Both the position numbers and the translations under genes were made by a program. DNA of 64,000 nucleotides from Chloroflexota bacterium. GTDB lineage: Bacteria; Chloroflexota; Anaerolineae; Anaerolineales; Villigracilaceae. Positions within the stretch are counted from its first letter, which is position 1; each line of letters starts with the position of its first letter. The stretch covers positions 1 through 64,000 of the forward strand of contig JAKOVF010000206.1 of NCBI GenBank assembly GCA_029782225.1, written 5' to 3'. This document shows, one piece after another, positions 43,162 through 53,531 of this stretch. Below the pieces are notes generated by a model. The model was not told the DNA's origin. It saw only the letters and a list, made by a program, of their open reading frames with translations, and searched no databases.

Positions 43162-44838
43162 ATGAACGAAGAAATCGATATTGACGAGTTGGCGCCCGGC
43201 TTGGTAATCATCATCACCCTGTTCGGTGGCTTTCTGCGGGTCTTGCTGCTCAGTACCAAAGGGATGTGGTTGGATGAAACGTTCAGCGTCTGGCTGGCAA
43301 ACCAGAGTGTCCCCGATATGCTGCAGTGGATGGTCAAGATCGACCAACACCCACCCCTGTATTATCTTCTGCTCCATTACTGGATCGCGCACTATGGAGA
43401 TACGCCATATTACGTCCGTATGCTGTCCGTATTATTCGGCACAATCACGATCCCGATCATTTACCTGATCGGTAAACGCATGTCTGGCGCGGTCGTGGGA
43501 TCAGTGGCGGCAGTGTGCATGGCTCTTTCGCCTTTCCACATCTATTACGCTCAGGAAACGCGCATGTACACCCTTCTGACGTTCAATGCAGCCCTGGCAA
43601 TTTATGCCCTGGTGAGGCTGCTTACGGATTCACGATCCATCAGGCCCATCGGAAGTCAATTTCGGGAATACCTGCATGCCTGGCGCACAGCTGGACCGAT
43701 TCAACCAGAGGCCGAACGAGATTTCCGCTATTTGGTTGAGCCCCCTCGGACCGGATGGCGGGCCTGGATATATCGCCACCGTTGGTCCCCAATCCAGACC
43801 ATTGAGACGGACCTCGCCTGGGTGGCATTTATCGTGTTCTCGGCTGCGACCCTGCTCACCCACAATACGGCTGTCCTCTTCGTTGCAGCCACCAATTTCT
43901 TCGTTCTTGGTCTGATGCTTTTTCAAAGGAGACAGAAATCGGGACCTCCACCCGCTTTCCAGGCTCCCTCTTTTGGGAACTGGGTGAATGCTCACATCGG
44001 TATCTTCATTTTATGGAGTCCATGGCTATTTGCCTTTATCCAACAGGTCCGCCGCGTCGATCAGGGGTTTTGGCTTCCAAAACCAGATTGGTACATCATT
44101 ACCCAGACGCTTCGAGCCTTATTGAATCCGTCGGCGCCAGGTCAAATCAGCCAGGTCATGACGTGGATCCTGTGCGCGGTGCTTTGTTTTGGGGTGGTAT
44201 ATTACCGGAAAAACCTTTCGATATTTTTATTTCTGGCTGCCCTGTTCGCCATCCCCGTCCTGGGCGAGCTGATCGTGAGCATCCGCCGGCCTATTTTTAT
44301 CGACCGAACCCTGATCTGGATAACGATCCCGTTGTTCCTGCTACTGGGGGCTGGTATCGCTCAATTAAGATTTCGTCTTCTTATGATCGTGGTACTGGGG
44401 ATTTTAAGCACAAACTATCTGACTTCCAGCGGCGATTATCTCCGCTTCGTGCAAAAAGAGGACTGGTACACCGCTGCCGGGTACGTCGCCAATTTCGCTC
44501 AAAGGGATGATCTGGTTCTTTTCAATTCCAACTTTGTAGAAATCCCGTTCAACTATTATTTTCAAGCCTATGAAAAAAAGTATCTTCTCCAGGTAGAGAA
44601 ACGCGGGGTGCCTCTGGATCTGTTCGAGAGCGGTATCCTGGAACCAAAGATGACGGATAGCGATATACCCGGGTTAGTTTCATTGTTGCGCGGGCATAAC
44701 AGAGTATGGCTGGTGTACAGCCATGACGATATCACGGATCCAATGGGGCTGATCCCGCAAGCGCTTGCATCGCAGATGAAGTTAACCCGGCAGCGCGATT
44801 TTTATGGGGGGCAGGTTCAATTATATGAAGCTCCCTGA
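43162..44838 (+). CDS. GT39-type membrane glycosyltransferase
   Basis: The 558 residues start with a short acidic cytosolic end, then a dozen or so membrane helices. The first outer loop has MWLDETFSVW with the Asp-Glu pair of the ArnT/PMT superfamily, and HPPLYYLLLHYW follows. HIYYAQETRMYTLL is also typical. The C-terminal 100 residues are soluble. It likely moves a sugar from a polyprenyl phosphate donor at the outer membrane face. No clear ribosome site precedes ATG 43162. Confidence 0.85.
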   Translation: MNEEIDIDELAPGLVIIITLFGGFLRVLLLSTKGMWLDETFSVWLANQSVPDMLQWMVKIDQHPPLYYLLLHYWIAHYGDTPYYVRMLSVLFGTITIPIIYLIGKRMSGAVVGSVAAVCMALSPFHIYYAQETRMYTLLTFNAALAIYALVRLLTDSRSIRPIGSQFREYLHAWRTAGPIQPEAERDFRYLVEPPRTGWRAWIYRHRWSPIQTIETDLAWVAFIVFSAATLLTHNTAVLFVAATNFFVLGLMLFQRRQKSGPPPAFQAPSFGNWVNAHIGIFILWSPWLFAFIQQVRRVDQGFWLPKPDWYIITQTLRALLNPSAPGQISQVMTWILCAVLCFGVVYYRKNLSIFLFLAALFAIPVLGELIVSIRRPIFIDRTLIWITIPLFLLLGAGIAQLRFRLLMIVVLGILSTNYLTSSGDYLRFVQKEDWYTAAGYVANFAQRDDLVLFNSNFVEIPFNYYFQAYEKKYLLQVEKRGVPLDLFESGILEPKMTDSDIPGLVSLLRGHNRVWLVYSHDDITDPMGLIPQALASQMKLTRQRDFYGGQVQLYEAP

Positions 44839-44927
44839 GCCTGAATTTACAATCTTTTTACATCCCTGCCATACCTGCATAACCCACGCATCCTAGAATC
44901 ACATCGTAACCCAAAAGGAGGTTTACG

Positions 44928-45473
44928 ATGATAAACACGTTTTTCAAGAAAAGCATTCTGGCCGTGATGGCCGTTGCGCTGATGGCAGCAGCTCTGCCGG
45001 TGACCAGTGTCTTCGCCGCGGACGATCCGTCCACGGCGCAGATTTCAAACGAGAAGCTCGAGAAAATCTGGGCGCGTGAGTTGAAAGTTTATGAGCGGCT
45101 CGGCAAAGCCTTTGACCGAAGCGATGCCTTCACTGCACTGATCCAGGCTCGAATCGATCTCGCCAGACAGAACGGGAAGGATGTTACCAGCTTGCAGGCT
45201 GCGCTGGACGCCTTCGCTGCCGCAACCAGGAAGGCGCATCCGCTGTATGAAAGCTTCAAGGGAATCGTCAATTCCCATAAGGGCTTTGATGCGAATGGAA
45301 AGGTAACCGATACCTCTCAGGCGCAGGGCACGGTCGAGGCCATGCGGGATGCGCTGAAACAAGTCAAGGACGCGATGGGGGGAACCGGTCGGGCGCTGCG
45401 TGCGGCGATCAAGGCCTTCCGTGAGGCTAATCCACACCCAAGAGAGCAGACGGACCCTTCTACAAGTGGATAA
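44928..45473 (+). CDS. Secreted helical protein of unknown function
   Basis: The 181 residues begin with a Sec signal peptide (KKSILAVMAVALMAAALPVTSVFA, cut after AFA-type site near residue 30). The rest is helical and charged: ISNEKLEKIWARELKVYERL, LIQARIDLARQNGKDV and EAMRDALKQVKDAMG in order. No cysteines or enzyme motif are seen. AAAGGAGG sits 7 bases before the ATG, one of the best ribosome sites in the window, which suggests high expression. The family is not recognised. Confidence 0.75.
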   Translation: MINTFFKKSILAVMAVALMAAALPVTSVFAADDPSTAQISNEKLEKIWARELKVYERLGKAFDRSDAFTALIQARIDLARQNGKDVTSLQAALDAFAAATRKAHPLYESFKGIVNSHKGFDANGKVTDTSQAQGTVEAMRDALKQVKDAMGGTGRALRAAIKAFREANPHPREQTDPSTSG

Positions 45474-45493
45474 GGCCCAAACGGCCAGAACTA

Positions 45494-45518
45494 AGAGACA
45501 CGGCATGACCGTGTCTCT
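45494..45518 (+). terminator. Hairpin after the secreted helical protein
   Basis: AGAGACACGG (45494-45503) and CCGTGTCTCT (45509-45518) are a perfect 10-bp stem with a 5-nt loop. No T-tract follows, so it may stabilise the mRNA end as much as terminate. Confidence 0.7.
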
Positions 45519-45581
45519 GCACATTTGCCGGCAAGCTCCTTGAGTGGTAACGCTGCGATGTTTTACGAAGCGTCCTTTTTG

Positions 45582-45610
45582 TTGATTGATTACCTCAAAA
45601 GTTGTATACT
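45582..45610 (+). promoter_or_regulatory. Sigma-70-type promoter of the RidA gene
   Basis: TTGATT (45582-45587), a 17-bp spacer and TATACT (45605-45610) lie 40 bp before the RidA ATG. The transcript likely continues into the two-component genes. Confidence 0.75.
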
Positions 45611-45649
45611 CGCCGGCAACTACCAAACCACTGAACTACCGAGGTAACC

Positions 45650-46060
45650 ATGTTCACATCTGAAGGCAAGAAGATCATTCAAACCGAAAATGCCCCCAAG
45701 GCAATTGGCCCCTATTCCCAGGCGATCCGCACAGAGAATATCGTTTTCACAGCAGGACAAATTGCCATTGATCCGTCCACCGGGGAATTGGTGGAAGGCG
45801 GCATCGAAGAGCAAACCCGTCAGGTATTGACCAATCTCAAGGCAGTTCTGGAAGCCGCGGACTCGGGGCTGGGGTATGTGGTCAAGACTACGGTCTTTCT
45901 CAAGGACATGAATGACTTCGCCAGGATGAACGCGATCTATGCTGAATTCTTTGGTCACAATCCGCCCGCGCGCAGCACGATCGCGGTCGCTGCCCTGCCC
46001 AAAGGTGGATTGGTTGAGATCGAAGCGGTGGCTCTGCTATCGCCGCACCAGGGTGACTAA
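45650..46060 (+). CDS. ridA: RidA/YjgF family deaminase
   Basis: RidA hydrolyses reactive enamine and imine intermediates made by PLP enzymes. The 136 residues include [50 protein letters not shown] and the catalytic-Arg motif [14 protein letters not shown]. The regulator gene follows after 8 bp. Confidence 0.94.
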   Translation: MFTSEGKKIIQTENAPKAIGPYSQAIRTENIVFTAGQIAIDPSTGELVEGGIEEQTRQVLTNLKAVLEAADSGLGYVVKTTVFLKDMNDFARMNAIYAEFFGHNPPARSTIAVAALPKGGLVEIEAVALLSPHQGD

Positions 46061-46068
46061 CAGACGAG

Positions 46069-46749
46069 ATGTCCAATGAGTTGATCCTCCTCGTGGACGA
46101 CGAGCCGTCCATCATTCAACTCTCGCGCATGTACTTTGAGCGCGAGGGTTTTCGTGTGCAGGATGTCGGGGATGGCGAGTCTGCATTGGAACTCGTGGCG
46201 AAACTTCGTCCCGTCTTGATCGTGCTCGACGTCATGCTCCCGAAACTGGACGGTTTCGAAGTCTGCCGCAGGTTGCGGGCGGCGCAGGATGCAACTCCGA
46301 TTCTCATGCTGACTGCCCGCGACGAGGATATCGACAAGATCCTTGGCCTTGAGCTTGGTGCAGACGATTATCTGACCAAACCGTTCAACCCGCGTGAACT
46401 GGTTGCGCGCGTCAAGGCAATCCTGCGCAGAAGCGACGGAAAGCTGCCGACTCCGGGCAAGCCCATCCACCTCGGCGATTTGACCATTGAGCCTGCCAGC
46501 CGTGAGGTCCGCATCAAAGATCGGACCGTTGGCCTGCGGACTCAGGAATTTGACTTGCTCCTCACGCTGGCAGAGCACCGCGGACTCGTCCTCAGCCGCG
46601 AGCAACTGCTCCAGCTTGCCTGGGGCTTCGACTTTTATGGCCAGACCCGCACCGTGGATGTCCACATTGCGCACCTCCGTAAGAAGATCGAAGGGAGCAG
46701 TGTGAAGATAGAAACAGTAACTGGCGTGGGGTATAAGTTGGTCGTTTAA
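46069..46749 (+). CDS. OmpR-type response regulator
   Basis: The 226 residues have a receiver domain with LLVDDEPS and phospho-Asp54 ([11 protein letters not shown]), TARDEDIDK and [16 protein letters not shown]-terminal winged helix with [16 protein letters not shown] follows. It shares one base (TAATG) with the kinase gene. The regulon is unknown. Confidence 0.95.
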   Translation: MSNELILLVDDEPSIIQLSRMYFEREGFRVQDVGDGESALELVAKLRPVLIVLDVMLPKLDGFEVCRRLRAAQDATPILMLTARDEDIDKILGLELGADDYLTKPFNPRELVARVKAILRRSDGKLPTPGKPIHLGDLTIEPASREVRIKDRTVGLRTQEFDLLLTLAEHRGLVLSREQLLQLAWGFDFYGQTRTVDVHIAHLRKKIEGSSVKIETVTGVGYKLVV

Positions 46750-48155
46750 TGTTCTCCTCCCTCCGTTCCCGCCTCTGGCTAAGTTATGCCCTTCTAATCG
46801 TCACGGCTTTAGGACTCGTGGCGATTGTCTTGTTTGTTTATCTGCTGCGAAATCCCTTTTTGTATCGCCAAACGATCGAACGTTTGAATGCCGTGCAAAC
46901 AGTGTTAGTAACAGCGGATGGGGGATCGATTGAAACGGCTATGCAAAGGGCGGCCACCACCTTTGATGTCCGCGTTGTATTGTATTCTGCCGAGCGCAAA
47001 ATGATCGGCGATACTGCAAGCGCCGTCGAATCGGCCATCCCATTTCCTCGGAAGCGAGTCCTTTTGCGCGCAGCACCCATCGTCCGCGATGAAGGAGGAA
47101 AGGCCTGGCTCTACACCCTTCGCGAATTACCGGATAAGACCTGGCTGATGGTTGCCTCGCCGCGGCCGCGTCTCACAGTACTCGCTGTTTTTACAGATAA
47201 CCTTTTGCCGCTGTTTGGGGCAGGCGGTCTGATTGCGCTGATGCTCTCGCTCTTTGTTGCCTTCATCTTTGCCAATTGGATCGCACAGCCCATGCAAAAG
47301 GTCATCACAGCTGCGCGGACGATGCCGGATGCTGAGGCAAAGCCCGTTGAAGTGACTGGTCCGCAGGAGGTGCAGGACCTCACGCAGTCTTTTAACTCCA
47401 TGCTAGCGCGGGTGCAGAGCAGTCAGCGTTCACAGCGCGAGTTCGTGGCCAATGTCTCGCACGAGTTGAAGACGCCGCTCACATCCATTCAGGGATTTGC
47501 CCAGGCTATCCTCGATGGCACAGCGAATTCGCCGGATGCGCGCCGGCAGGCCGCCGAGGTGATCTACAACGAGGCCGGGCGGATGCACCGCCTGGCATTG
47601 GATCTGCTCGATCTGGCGCGGCTGGATGCTGGCACCGCTGACCTGAAAATGACCGCGTTGGATATGGGCGCCATCCTCAACGCGACTGCCGAGAAATTCT
47701 CCCCGCAGCTTCAGAAGGATGGCGTGACAATGAAAGTTGAGATCCCGCCGAAACTGCCCGCCTTGCTGGGAGATGGGGACAGACTGGCGCAGGTGTTTAC
47801 CAATCTTGTTGATAATGCTCTCAAATTTACGCCAGACGGAGGGGAGATCACGCTGCGCGCTTCGGCGACACAGGATGAAATGCAAGTCACTGTTTCTGAT
47901 ACCGGCCCCGGAATCCCCGATGACGCGCTTCCGCGCATTTTTGACCGCTTTTATCAGGCAGATCGGGCACGCAAAGGCGGTGACGGGCATGGCGCAGGGC
48001 TAGGACTGGCCATTGTGAAGCAGATTATCGAGGCGCATGGTGGTAGAATTAGCGTCCGAAGCGGGGGAGCAGGGACATCCTTCGAGGTTTCCCTGCCTCT
48101 TTCTCAGGTAAGTGAGACGACCCGAGTGAAACGCAAAAAACTGAATACGTCCTGA
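46749..48155 (+). CDS. Membrane sensor histidine kinase
   Basis: The 468 residues have a membrane helix near residues 10-32, an outer domain of about 110 residues and a second helix near 155-180. A HAMP domain, the dimer domain with the phospho-His motif FVANVSHELKTPLTS (His238), and a GHKL domain with NLVDNALKFTP, DTGPGIP and GAGLGLAIVKQI follow. It pairs with the overlapping response regulator. The signal sensed is unknown. Confidence 0.95.
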   Translation: MFSSLRSRLWLSYALLIVTALGLVAIVLFVYLLRNPFLYRQTIERLNAVQTVLVTADGGSIETAMQRAATTFDVRVVLYSAERKMIGDTASAVESAIPFPRKRVLLRAAPIVRDEGGKAWLYTLRELPDKTWLMVASPRPRLTVLAVFTDNLLPLFGAGGLIALMLSLFVAFIFANWIAQPMQKVITAARTMPDAEAKPVEVTGPQEVQDLTQSFNSMLARVQSSQRSQREFVANVSHELKTPLTSIQGFAQAILDGTANSPDARRQAAEVIYNEAGRMHRLALDLLDLARLDAGTADLKMTALDMGAILNATAEKFSPQLQKDGVTMKVEIPPKLPALLGDGDRLAQVFTNLVDNALKFTPDGGEITLRASATQDEMQVTVSDTGPGIPDDALPRIFDRFYQADRARKGGDGHGAGLGLAIVKQIIEAHGGRISVRSGGAGTSFEVSLPLSQVSETTRVKRKKLNTS

Positions 48156-48167
48156 GCGGAGACAATG

Positions 48168-48233
48168 CATTTGCCGCGAATTTCGCGAACAGTTTTGAAA
48201 AATCCGCGCGAATCTGTGTAAACCGCGGCAAAA
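48168..48233. repeat. Palindromic element between the kinase and GT2 genes
   Basis: TTTGCCGCG near 48169 and CGCGGCAAA near 48223 are exact complements. They enclose CGCGAATTTCGCG, a smaller palindrome, and a related GCGCGAATCTGTG. It lacks a T-tract. Confidence 0.6.
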
Positions 48234-48260
48234 GCTCTTCTCCTAACCAGTTCTTTCAAC

Positions 48261-49265
48261 ATGCCGCCTTTCGTTTCCATTATTGTTCCCTGTTACAACG
48301 AAGAAGCCACCATCCGACATTTACTGGAGGCGCTCTCCGCGCAGACCTATGCGCGCGATTTGATGGAAGTGGTCATCTCGGATGGCCTGTCCACGGACCA
48401 CACGCTGGAGGTCATCGCTGCATTCCAGCAGGAATGCCCGGATTTGCAGGTTCTGGTGGAGAAAAATCCGGCGAGGACCATTCCCTCGGGGCTGAATCAG
48501 GCCATTCGTCTCGCGCGAGGCGAGGTTCTCATCCGCATGGACGCCCATTCGATGCCGATTCCCGAATATATCGAGGGTTGTGTCGCTGCATTGGAAGCCG
48601 GCAAGGGCGATAATGTAGGCGGCGTGTGGGATATCCGCCCCGGTGCAGCGACATGGGTGGCGGAATCCATCTCTATTGCAGCCGCACATCCACTTGGCGT
48701 GGGCGATGCAATGTATCGGCTAAAGGCACAAGCTGGAGCCGTGGATACGGTCCCTTTTGGCTCGTTCCGCCGCTCGCTGATCGAAAAGATCGGACCCTTT
48801 GATGAAACTTTGCTTACCAACGAGGACTATGAGTTCAACACGCGTATTCGCCACGCGGGCGGCGTGGTCTGGCTCGAGCCTTCGATCCGCTCAGTGTATT
48901 TTGCGCGTCCCACACTTTCTCAACTTGCAAAACAATACTGGCGCTATGGATTCTGGAAGTGGCGTATGCTGCGCCGCTATCCCAGCACACTGCGTTGGCG
49001 GCAGGCTTTACCACCGCTCTTTGTTTTAATCTTGGCCGTTCTCTTTGTGTTATCCTTAGGGATTGGGATTGCACGCATCCTTCTTTTTATACAAGTTCTG
49101 ACTTATCTTACGGTGCTTGGCCTAGTTGGCCTGATCTCGGCAATCGAAAAGCAAAAGCCCTATCTTCTGGTCGGTTTGCCGCTTTCGATTGCCACCATGC
49201 ATCTTGCATGGGGCGCCGGATTTCTTTGGAGCATTCTTGCAGGTCTTTTCTCGAAAAATGGCTGA
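48261..49265 (+). CDS. Family 2 glycosyltransferase, ExoA-like
   Basis: The 334 residues begin FVSIIVPCYNEEATIRHLLEAL and carry VISDGLSTDHT and LIRMDAHSMP (the DxD-like acidic site), then TNEDYEFNTRIRHAGG. Two or three C-terminal membrane helices follow. It probably adds a sugar to a lipid-linked polysaccharide repeat. The stop overlaps the next start by 8 bp. An upstream palindrome replaces a normal ribosome site. Confidence 0.9.
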   Translation: MPPFVSIIVPCYNEEATIRHLLEALSAQTYARDLMEVVISDGLSTDHTLEVIAAFQQECPDLQVLVEKNPARTIPSGLNQAIRLARGEVLIRMDAHSMPIPEYIEGCVAALEAGKGDNVGGVWDIRPGAATWVAESISIAAAHPLGVGDAMYRLKAQAGAVDTVPFGSFRRSLIEKIGPFDETLLTNEDYEFNTRIRHAGGVVWLEPSIRSVYFARPTLSQLAKQYWRYGFWKWRMLRRYPSTLRWRQALPPLFVLILAVLFVLSLGIGIARILLFIQVLTYLTVLGLVGLISAIEKQKPYLLVGLPLSIATMHLAWGAGFLWSILAGLFSKNG

Positions 49266-50721
49266 TATTATCCGCCCCTCACTCAGGTTGCGCCCAAACG
49301 AGCAGCGTTCGATCTTGATTCTGGGCGACCTGCTGTGTTCCAGCCTGGCGGTCTTTGGGGCGGTCTACACTTGGTATCGGTGGATCCTGTTTTCCCGTGT
49401 CACGCAGGAAGGCATCACCATGGCGCGTGCCCTGCGCGAGCTTCAATGGGATGGCAACTTCATCGCACGCGTACCCGGTTGGTTTTACCTGCTCCCTTTG
49501 GCCTGGCTTCTATTAATGATCGATTTGTATGACCCTCATAAGGCTGCGAACTGGAAACAGACCTGGCGTGGGATTGCCGTGGCCGCCATTTTTGGATTGG
49601 TCGGCTACTCCGTGATTTTTACGGTTAGCCAGGAGCAAAATGGACTCCCACGCGTGGGAGTCGGTGCCTTTCTAGTCATCGCCTCTGTTCTGACTTTGAG
49701 CTGGCGCGGCGCTTATATTCGAATCTACACTTCATCAGGTCTCATGCGCCGTGTGCTCCTGGTTGGCGCAGGGAAAGCCGGACATACGCTGGTGGATATC
49801 TATTGCGGCCTCAATCCGCCGCCATTCGTAGTGGTCGGTTTCATTGACGATGACCCGCGCAAGCGCGGCAAGGTCTACCGCGGATTTCCCGTCATCGGGC
49901 CCAGCGAAAAAATGCTTGATATTGTCGAATACTACCGCGTGTCTGATATCGTGGTAGCCATTAATGGGGAGATCAAAGGCAGCACATTCCAGACGATCCT
50001 GGATGCCCAGGAACGCGGCCTGGAAGTGACGCGTATGCCCATCCTCTACGAGGAACTGACTGGCCGCGTTCCCGTTCATCACCTCGAGTCGGACTGGGTC
50101 ATCCGTTCCTTCGTGGATCAGATACGGATCAGCGGCCTGTATGAACTGTTCAAGCGCCTGATGGATATTTTGGGGGGGCTTGCAGGTTCCCTGGCATTTG
50201 TAATCATCCTGCCGTTCATTGCACTGGCGACCATGATCGATAGCGGTATGCCCATCTTCTATGCCCAGCCTCGCCTCGGCAAAGGAGGGCAGGTATTCAA
50301 GATCTATAAATTCCGCACCATGAAACAGGATGCTGAGGCGGATGGCGAAGCCAGACTGGCCGCCGAGAACGATCCGCGTGTGACCCGCGTCGGCAATTTC
50401 CTGCGCAAGACGCGGCTGGATGAGTTCCCGCAATTCGTGAGCGTGTTGCGCGGTGAGATGAGCCTCGTTGGTCCGCGCGCTGAGCGGCCCGAATTGGTAG
50501 CCGCCTATCAGAAGCAAATTCCGTTTTATCGGGCGCGTCTGCTGGTCAAGCCCGGTCTGACTGGCTGGGCACAGATCAATTATGGGTATTTTGCCAGTAT
50601 CACTGAGATGGCCGTCAAACTGGAGTATGACCTTTATTACATCAAGCATCGCACGCTCGGCATGGATTTTTCCATTGTTTTGCGCACCATTGGCACGATG
50701 CTCAGAAGGAGCGGTAGATAA
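49258..50721 (+). CDS. Polyprenyl-phosphate sugar-phosphate transferase (priming enzyme)
   Basis: The 487 residues have four or so N-terminal helices, a CoA-binding/Rossmann-like middle part ([28 protein letters not shown]), one more helix and the bacterial sugar transferase domain. Its marks are [51 protein letters not shown] and [11 protein letters not shown]. It starts an exopolysaccharide or O-antigen unit on undecaprenyl phosphate. ATG 49258 lies inside the GT2 end. Confidence 0.93.
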   Translation: MADIIRPSLRLRPNEQRSILILGDLLCSSLAVFGAVYTWYRWILFSRVTQEGITMARALRELQWDGNFIARVPGWFYLLPLAWLLLMIDLYDPHKAANWKQTWRGIAVAAIFGLVGYSVIFTVSQEQNGLPRVGVGAFLVIASVLTLSWRGAYIRIYTSSGLMRRVLLVGAGKAGHTLVDIYCGLNPPPFVVVGFIDDDPRKRGKVYRGFPVIGPSEKMLDIVEYYRVSDIVVAINGEIKGSTFQTILDAQERGLEVTRMPILYEELTGRVPVHHLESDWVIRSFVDQIRISGLYELFKRLMDILGGLAGSLAFVIILPFIALATMIDSGMPIFYAQPRLGKGGQVFKIYKFRTMKQDAEADGEARLAAENDPRVTRVGNFLRKTRLDEFPQFVSVLRGEMSLVGPRAERPELVAAYQKQIPFYRARLLVKPGLTGWAQINYGYFASITEMAVKLEYDLYYIKHRTLGMDFSIVLRTIGTMLRRSGR

Positions 50722-51654
50722 ATGAAGTATCTTGTTACGGGTGGCGCTGGATTTATTGGTTCGCATATTGTTCGTACCTTGCTCGAACAGGGGGCACAGG
50801 TCCGCGTGCTGGACAATTTTTCAAGTGGAAAACGTGAGAACCTTGCCGGGCTCAATGGCGCTCTCGAAATCATCGAAGGGGATCTGCGCGACGCCTCGCG
50901 CGTCGCCGAGGCTGTGCGCGGCGTCGATGTCATTTTCCACGAAGCAGCATTTATCTCAGTGCCTGAATCCATGGAAAAGCCCCAGGACTGCTTTGACGTG
51001 AATATCACTGGCACATCCAATTTATTTGAAGCAGCGCGCAAAGCTGGCGTCCGGCGTGCCGTGGTGGCTTCCAGTGCCGCGGTGTATGGTGATTCAGAAG
51101 CGTGGCCTCTAAATGAAGATACGCCGCTTCGTCCGCTTTCGCCTTATGCTGTCTCCAAGCGCGTCGACGAAATGTATGCCGAGCTATTCACGCGTTCCTT
51201 TGGACTGGAAGTTGCGGCGCTGCGCTATTTCAATGTCTACGGTCCGCGGCAGAGACCGGACTCACAGTACGCCGCAGCCGTGCCGATCTTTGTCCGTCGC
51301 CTGTTGGATAACAAGCCGGTGACCATCTTCGGCGACGGAGGCCAGTCGCGTGACCTCATCAATGTGCACGATGTGGTCCAGGCGAATCTGACAGCGGCTG
51401 AACACCCGGATGCCCCGGGCAAAGTTTTCAATGTTTGTACAGGCGTCGAGACCCGTCTGCTCGACCTGCTCGAAATCCTCTTTGATCTGTTCCCCAATGC
51501 TCCTCAACCTGTCTTCACCGAGCCGCGCGCTGGCGATATCTACCGTTCCATAGGAAATCCCAAGAAAGCCGCGGATGTGATGGGCTACCGCGCCAGGGTC
51601 TCACTCGCGGATGGTCTGGCAGAGACCGTTGAGTGGATGCGCGCTGCCTCATGA
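50722..51654 (+). CDS. NAD-dependent sugar-nucleotide epimerase
   Basis: The 310 residues are an extended SDR of the GalE/WbpP kind: VTGGAGFIGSHIV, VLDNFSSGKRENL, FHEAAFISVPESMEKP and SSAAVYGDSEAWP with the catalytic YAVSKRVDE. The product is probably a UDP-sugar 4-epimer for the polysaccharide. It begins directly after the upstream stop, and its stop overlaps the next start by 4 bp. Confidence 0.93.
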   Translation: MKYLVTGGAGFIGSHIVRTLLEQGAQVRVLDNFSSGKRENLAGLNGALEIIEGDLRDASRVAEAVRGVDVIFHEAAFISVPESMEKPQDCFDVNITGTSNLFEAARKAGVRRAVVASSAAVYGDSEAWPLNEDTPLRPLSPYAVSKRVDEMYAELFTRSFGLEVAALRYFNVYGPRQRPDSQYAAAVPIFVRRLLDNKPVTIFGDGGQSRDLINVHDVVQANLTAAEHPDAPGKVFNVCTGVETRLLDLLEILFDLFPNAPQPVFTEPRAGDIYRSIGNPKKAADVMGYRARVSLADGLAETVEWMRAAS

Positions 51655-53531
51655 AATCCCGCCTCCACATCCGTAATCGTTTTGTCCTCCTGGGCGATAT
51701 TACGCTCGTGATCACGTCCGTGCTGGGTAGTTTTGCCTTGCGCCTCGACGTGACGCAACTGCCGTTCTATTTCCCCGCTGCACTCACCATGTGTGTAGTG
51801 GCATTGCTCGTGAAGATCCCGACCTATTATTATTTTGGCTTGTATCGCCGTTTATGGGTGTATGCCAGCACGAACGAACTGCGCCTCATCACTGTTGCCG
51901 TATCCACTGCATCCGTATTGACCTCCGGGCTGATGTTGGCGCTGATAGGGCTGGGACTGCTCATCCCCGGCATGCCTCGTTCTGCCCTCGGTATTGACTG
52001 GCTGCTCTCCCTGGTCCTGATCGGAGGCTCACGCTTCGCGTTGCGCATCCTGGCTGAACAGACAGCCACGCCGCGTGATGGAAAAAGCCGCCGTGCGCTG
52101 ATTATCGGCGCCGGGGACGCCGGAGCGCTCGTGGTGCGTGAGTTGCAGAAGTCAGACCAGATCAATCTGCTGCCGGTCGGTTTCCTTGACGATGACCCCG
52201 CTAAGCAGAGACAGCATATCTATGGTGTGCAGGTCATCGGCAAAATCGCGGACCTCCCGGATGTGCTCGATAACCAGCAAGTCGATGAAGTGATCATTGC
52301 CATTCCATCCGCGCCAGGGCGAATTGTGCGCATGGTCAATGATGTCTGTCGCCTAAAGGGAATCCAGTCCCGGACGATGCCGGGCATCTTCGAATTGCTG
52401 GGCGGCAAGGTCAGTGTCAATCGTTTGCGTGAAGTGGATATCACCGACCTCCTGCGCCGCGATCCAATCAAGATCGATGACCGCCTCGTGGGTTCAACAT
52501 TTTCTGGCAAACGGGTGCTTATTACCGGTGCAGGCGGCTCGATTGGCCGGGAAATTGCACGTCAGGTAGCGCGCTGGAGTCCGGCGGAACTTGTATTGCT
52601 TGGTCACGGCGAGAATAGCATCTTTGAAGCTTTGCTTGAACTGAGCGAGAATTTCCCAGCTTTGCCGATTCATCCTGTCATTGCAGATGTACGCGATCCA
52701 AATCGTATTCAGGAGATGTTCCAGCAGCACCGGCCTGAAGTCGTGTTCCATGCGGCGGCGCACAAGCATGTCCCTTTGATGGAGGCCAATGTCGAAGAGG
52801 CGGTCACGAACAATGTGCTCGGGACGCGCAATGTTGTCGAAGCGGCGAACAGACACGAGGTGGAAAGACTCGTTCTTATTTCAACAGATAAAGCCATTCG
52901 CCCGGTCAGCGTGATGGGCGCGACGAAACGTCTGGCGGAGATGGTCGTCCTCGATGCTGCACATCGCAATGGGCGTGCCTATACCGTGGTCCGCTTTGGG
53001 AACGTGCTGGGAAGCCGCGGTTCGGTTGTTCCTCTCTTCAAGAATCAAATCGCACGCGGCGGACCGGTGACTGTGACACATCCCGATATGCGCCGGTATT
53101 TTATGACCATCCCGGAGGCTGTGCATCTTGTTTTGCAGGCCGCGTCGATGGGACAGGGCGGTGAAGTCTTTTTGCTCAATATGGGGCAGCAGGTACGCAT
53201 TCTTGATCTGGCTGAGGACCTGATCCGGCTCTCCGGCCTTGAGCCGGGCCGCGATATTGAGATCACCTTTACGGGGATTCGCCCCGGCGAAAAACTGAGC
53301 GAAGATCTTTGGGAAGAAGGGATGCGCTTCCAGCCGACGGCGCACTCGGAGATTTACCGCGCGGCAGAAGAGGAACAGGTGGACAGCGTCCAACTCGCGC
53401 AGGCGATTCAGCAGCTTGCCATCCTCTCGAATCAAGCCGAGACCGAGAGCCTGATCCGTGTCCTGGATGATTCCATCCCCTCGGCCTCTGTCCGCTCAAG
53501 CCCACCGCCGGATATGACCTCTATCGTCTGA
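51651..53531 (+). CDS. CapD/FlaA1-type UDP-sugar dehydratase, membrane-bound
   Basis: The 626 residues start with four membrane helices and a first Rossmann part (ALIIGAGDAGALVVREL). The catalytic SDR domain follows with VLITGAGGSIGREIARQ, FHAAAHKHVPLMEAN and the active-site STDKAIRPVSVMGATKRLAEM, where Met-x-x-x-Lys replaces Tyr-x-x-x-Lys as in PglF/WbpM. The likely product is a UDP-4-keto-6-deoxy sugar. The TGA stop is the start of a heptamer array. Confidence 0.93.
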   Translation: MKSRLHIRNRFVLLGDITLVITSVLGSFALRLDVTQLPFYFPAALTMCVVALLVKIPTYYYFGLYRRLWVYASTNELRLITVAVSTASVLTSGLMLALIGLGLLIPGMPRSALGIDWLLSLVLIGGSRFALRILAEQTATPRDGKSRRALIIGAGDAGALVVRELQKSDQINLLPVGFLDDDPAKQRQHIYGVQVIGKIADLPDVLDNQQVDEVIIAIPSAPGRIVRMVNDVCRLKGIQSRTMPGIFELLGGKVSVNRLREVDITDLLRRDPIKIDDRLVGSTFSGKRVLITGAGGSIGREIARQVARWSPAELVLLGHGENSIFEALLELSENFPALPIHPVIADVRDPNRIQEMFQQHRPEVVFHAAAHKHVPLMEANVEEAVTNNVLGTRNVVEAANRHEVERLVLISTDKAIRPVSVMGATKRLAEMVVLDAAHRNGRAYTVVRFGNVLGSRGSVVPLFKNQIARGGPVTVTHPDMRRYFMTIPEAVHLVLQAASMGQGGEVFLLNMGQQVRILDLAEDLIRLSGLEPGRDIEITFTGIRPGEKLSEDLWEEGMRFQPTAHSEIYRAAEEEQVDSVQLAQAIQQLAILSNQAETESLIRVLDDSIPSASVRSSPPPDMTSIV

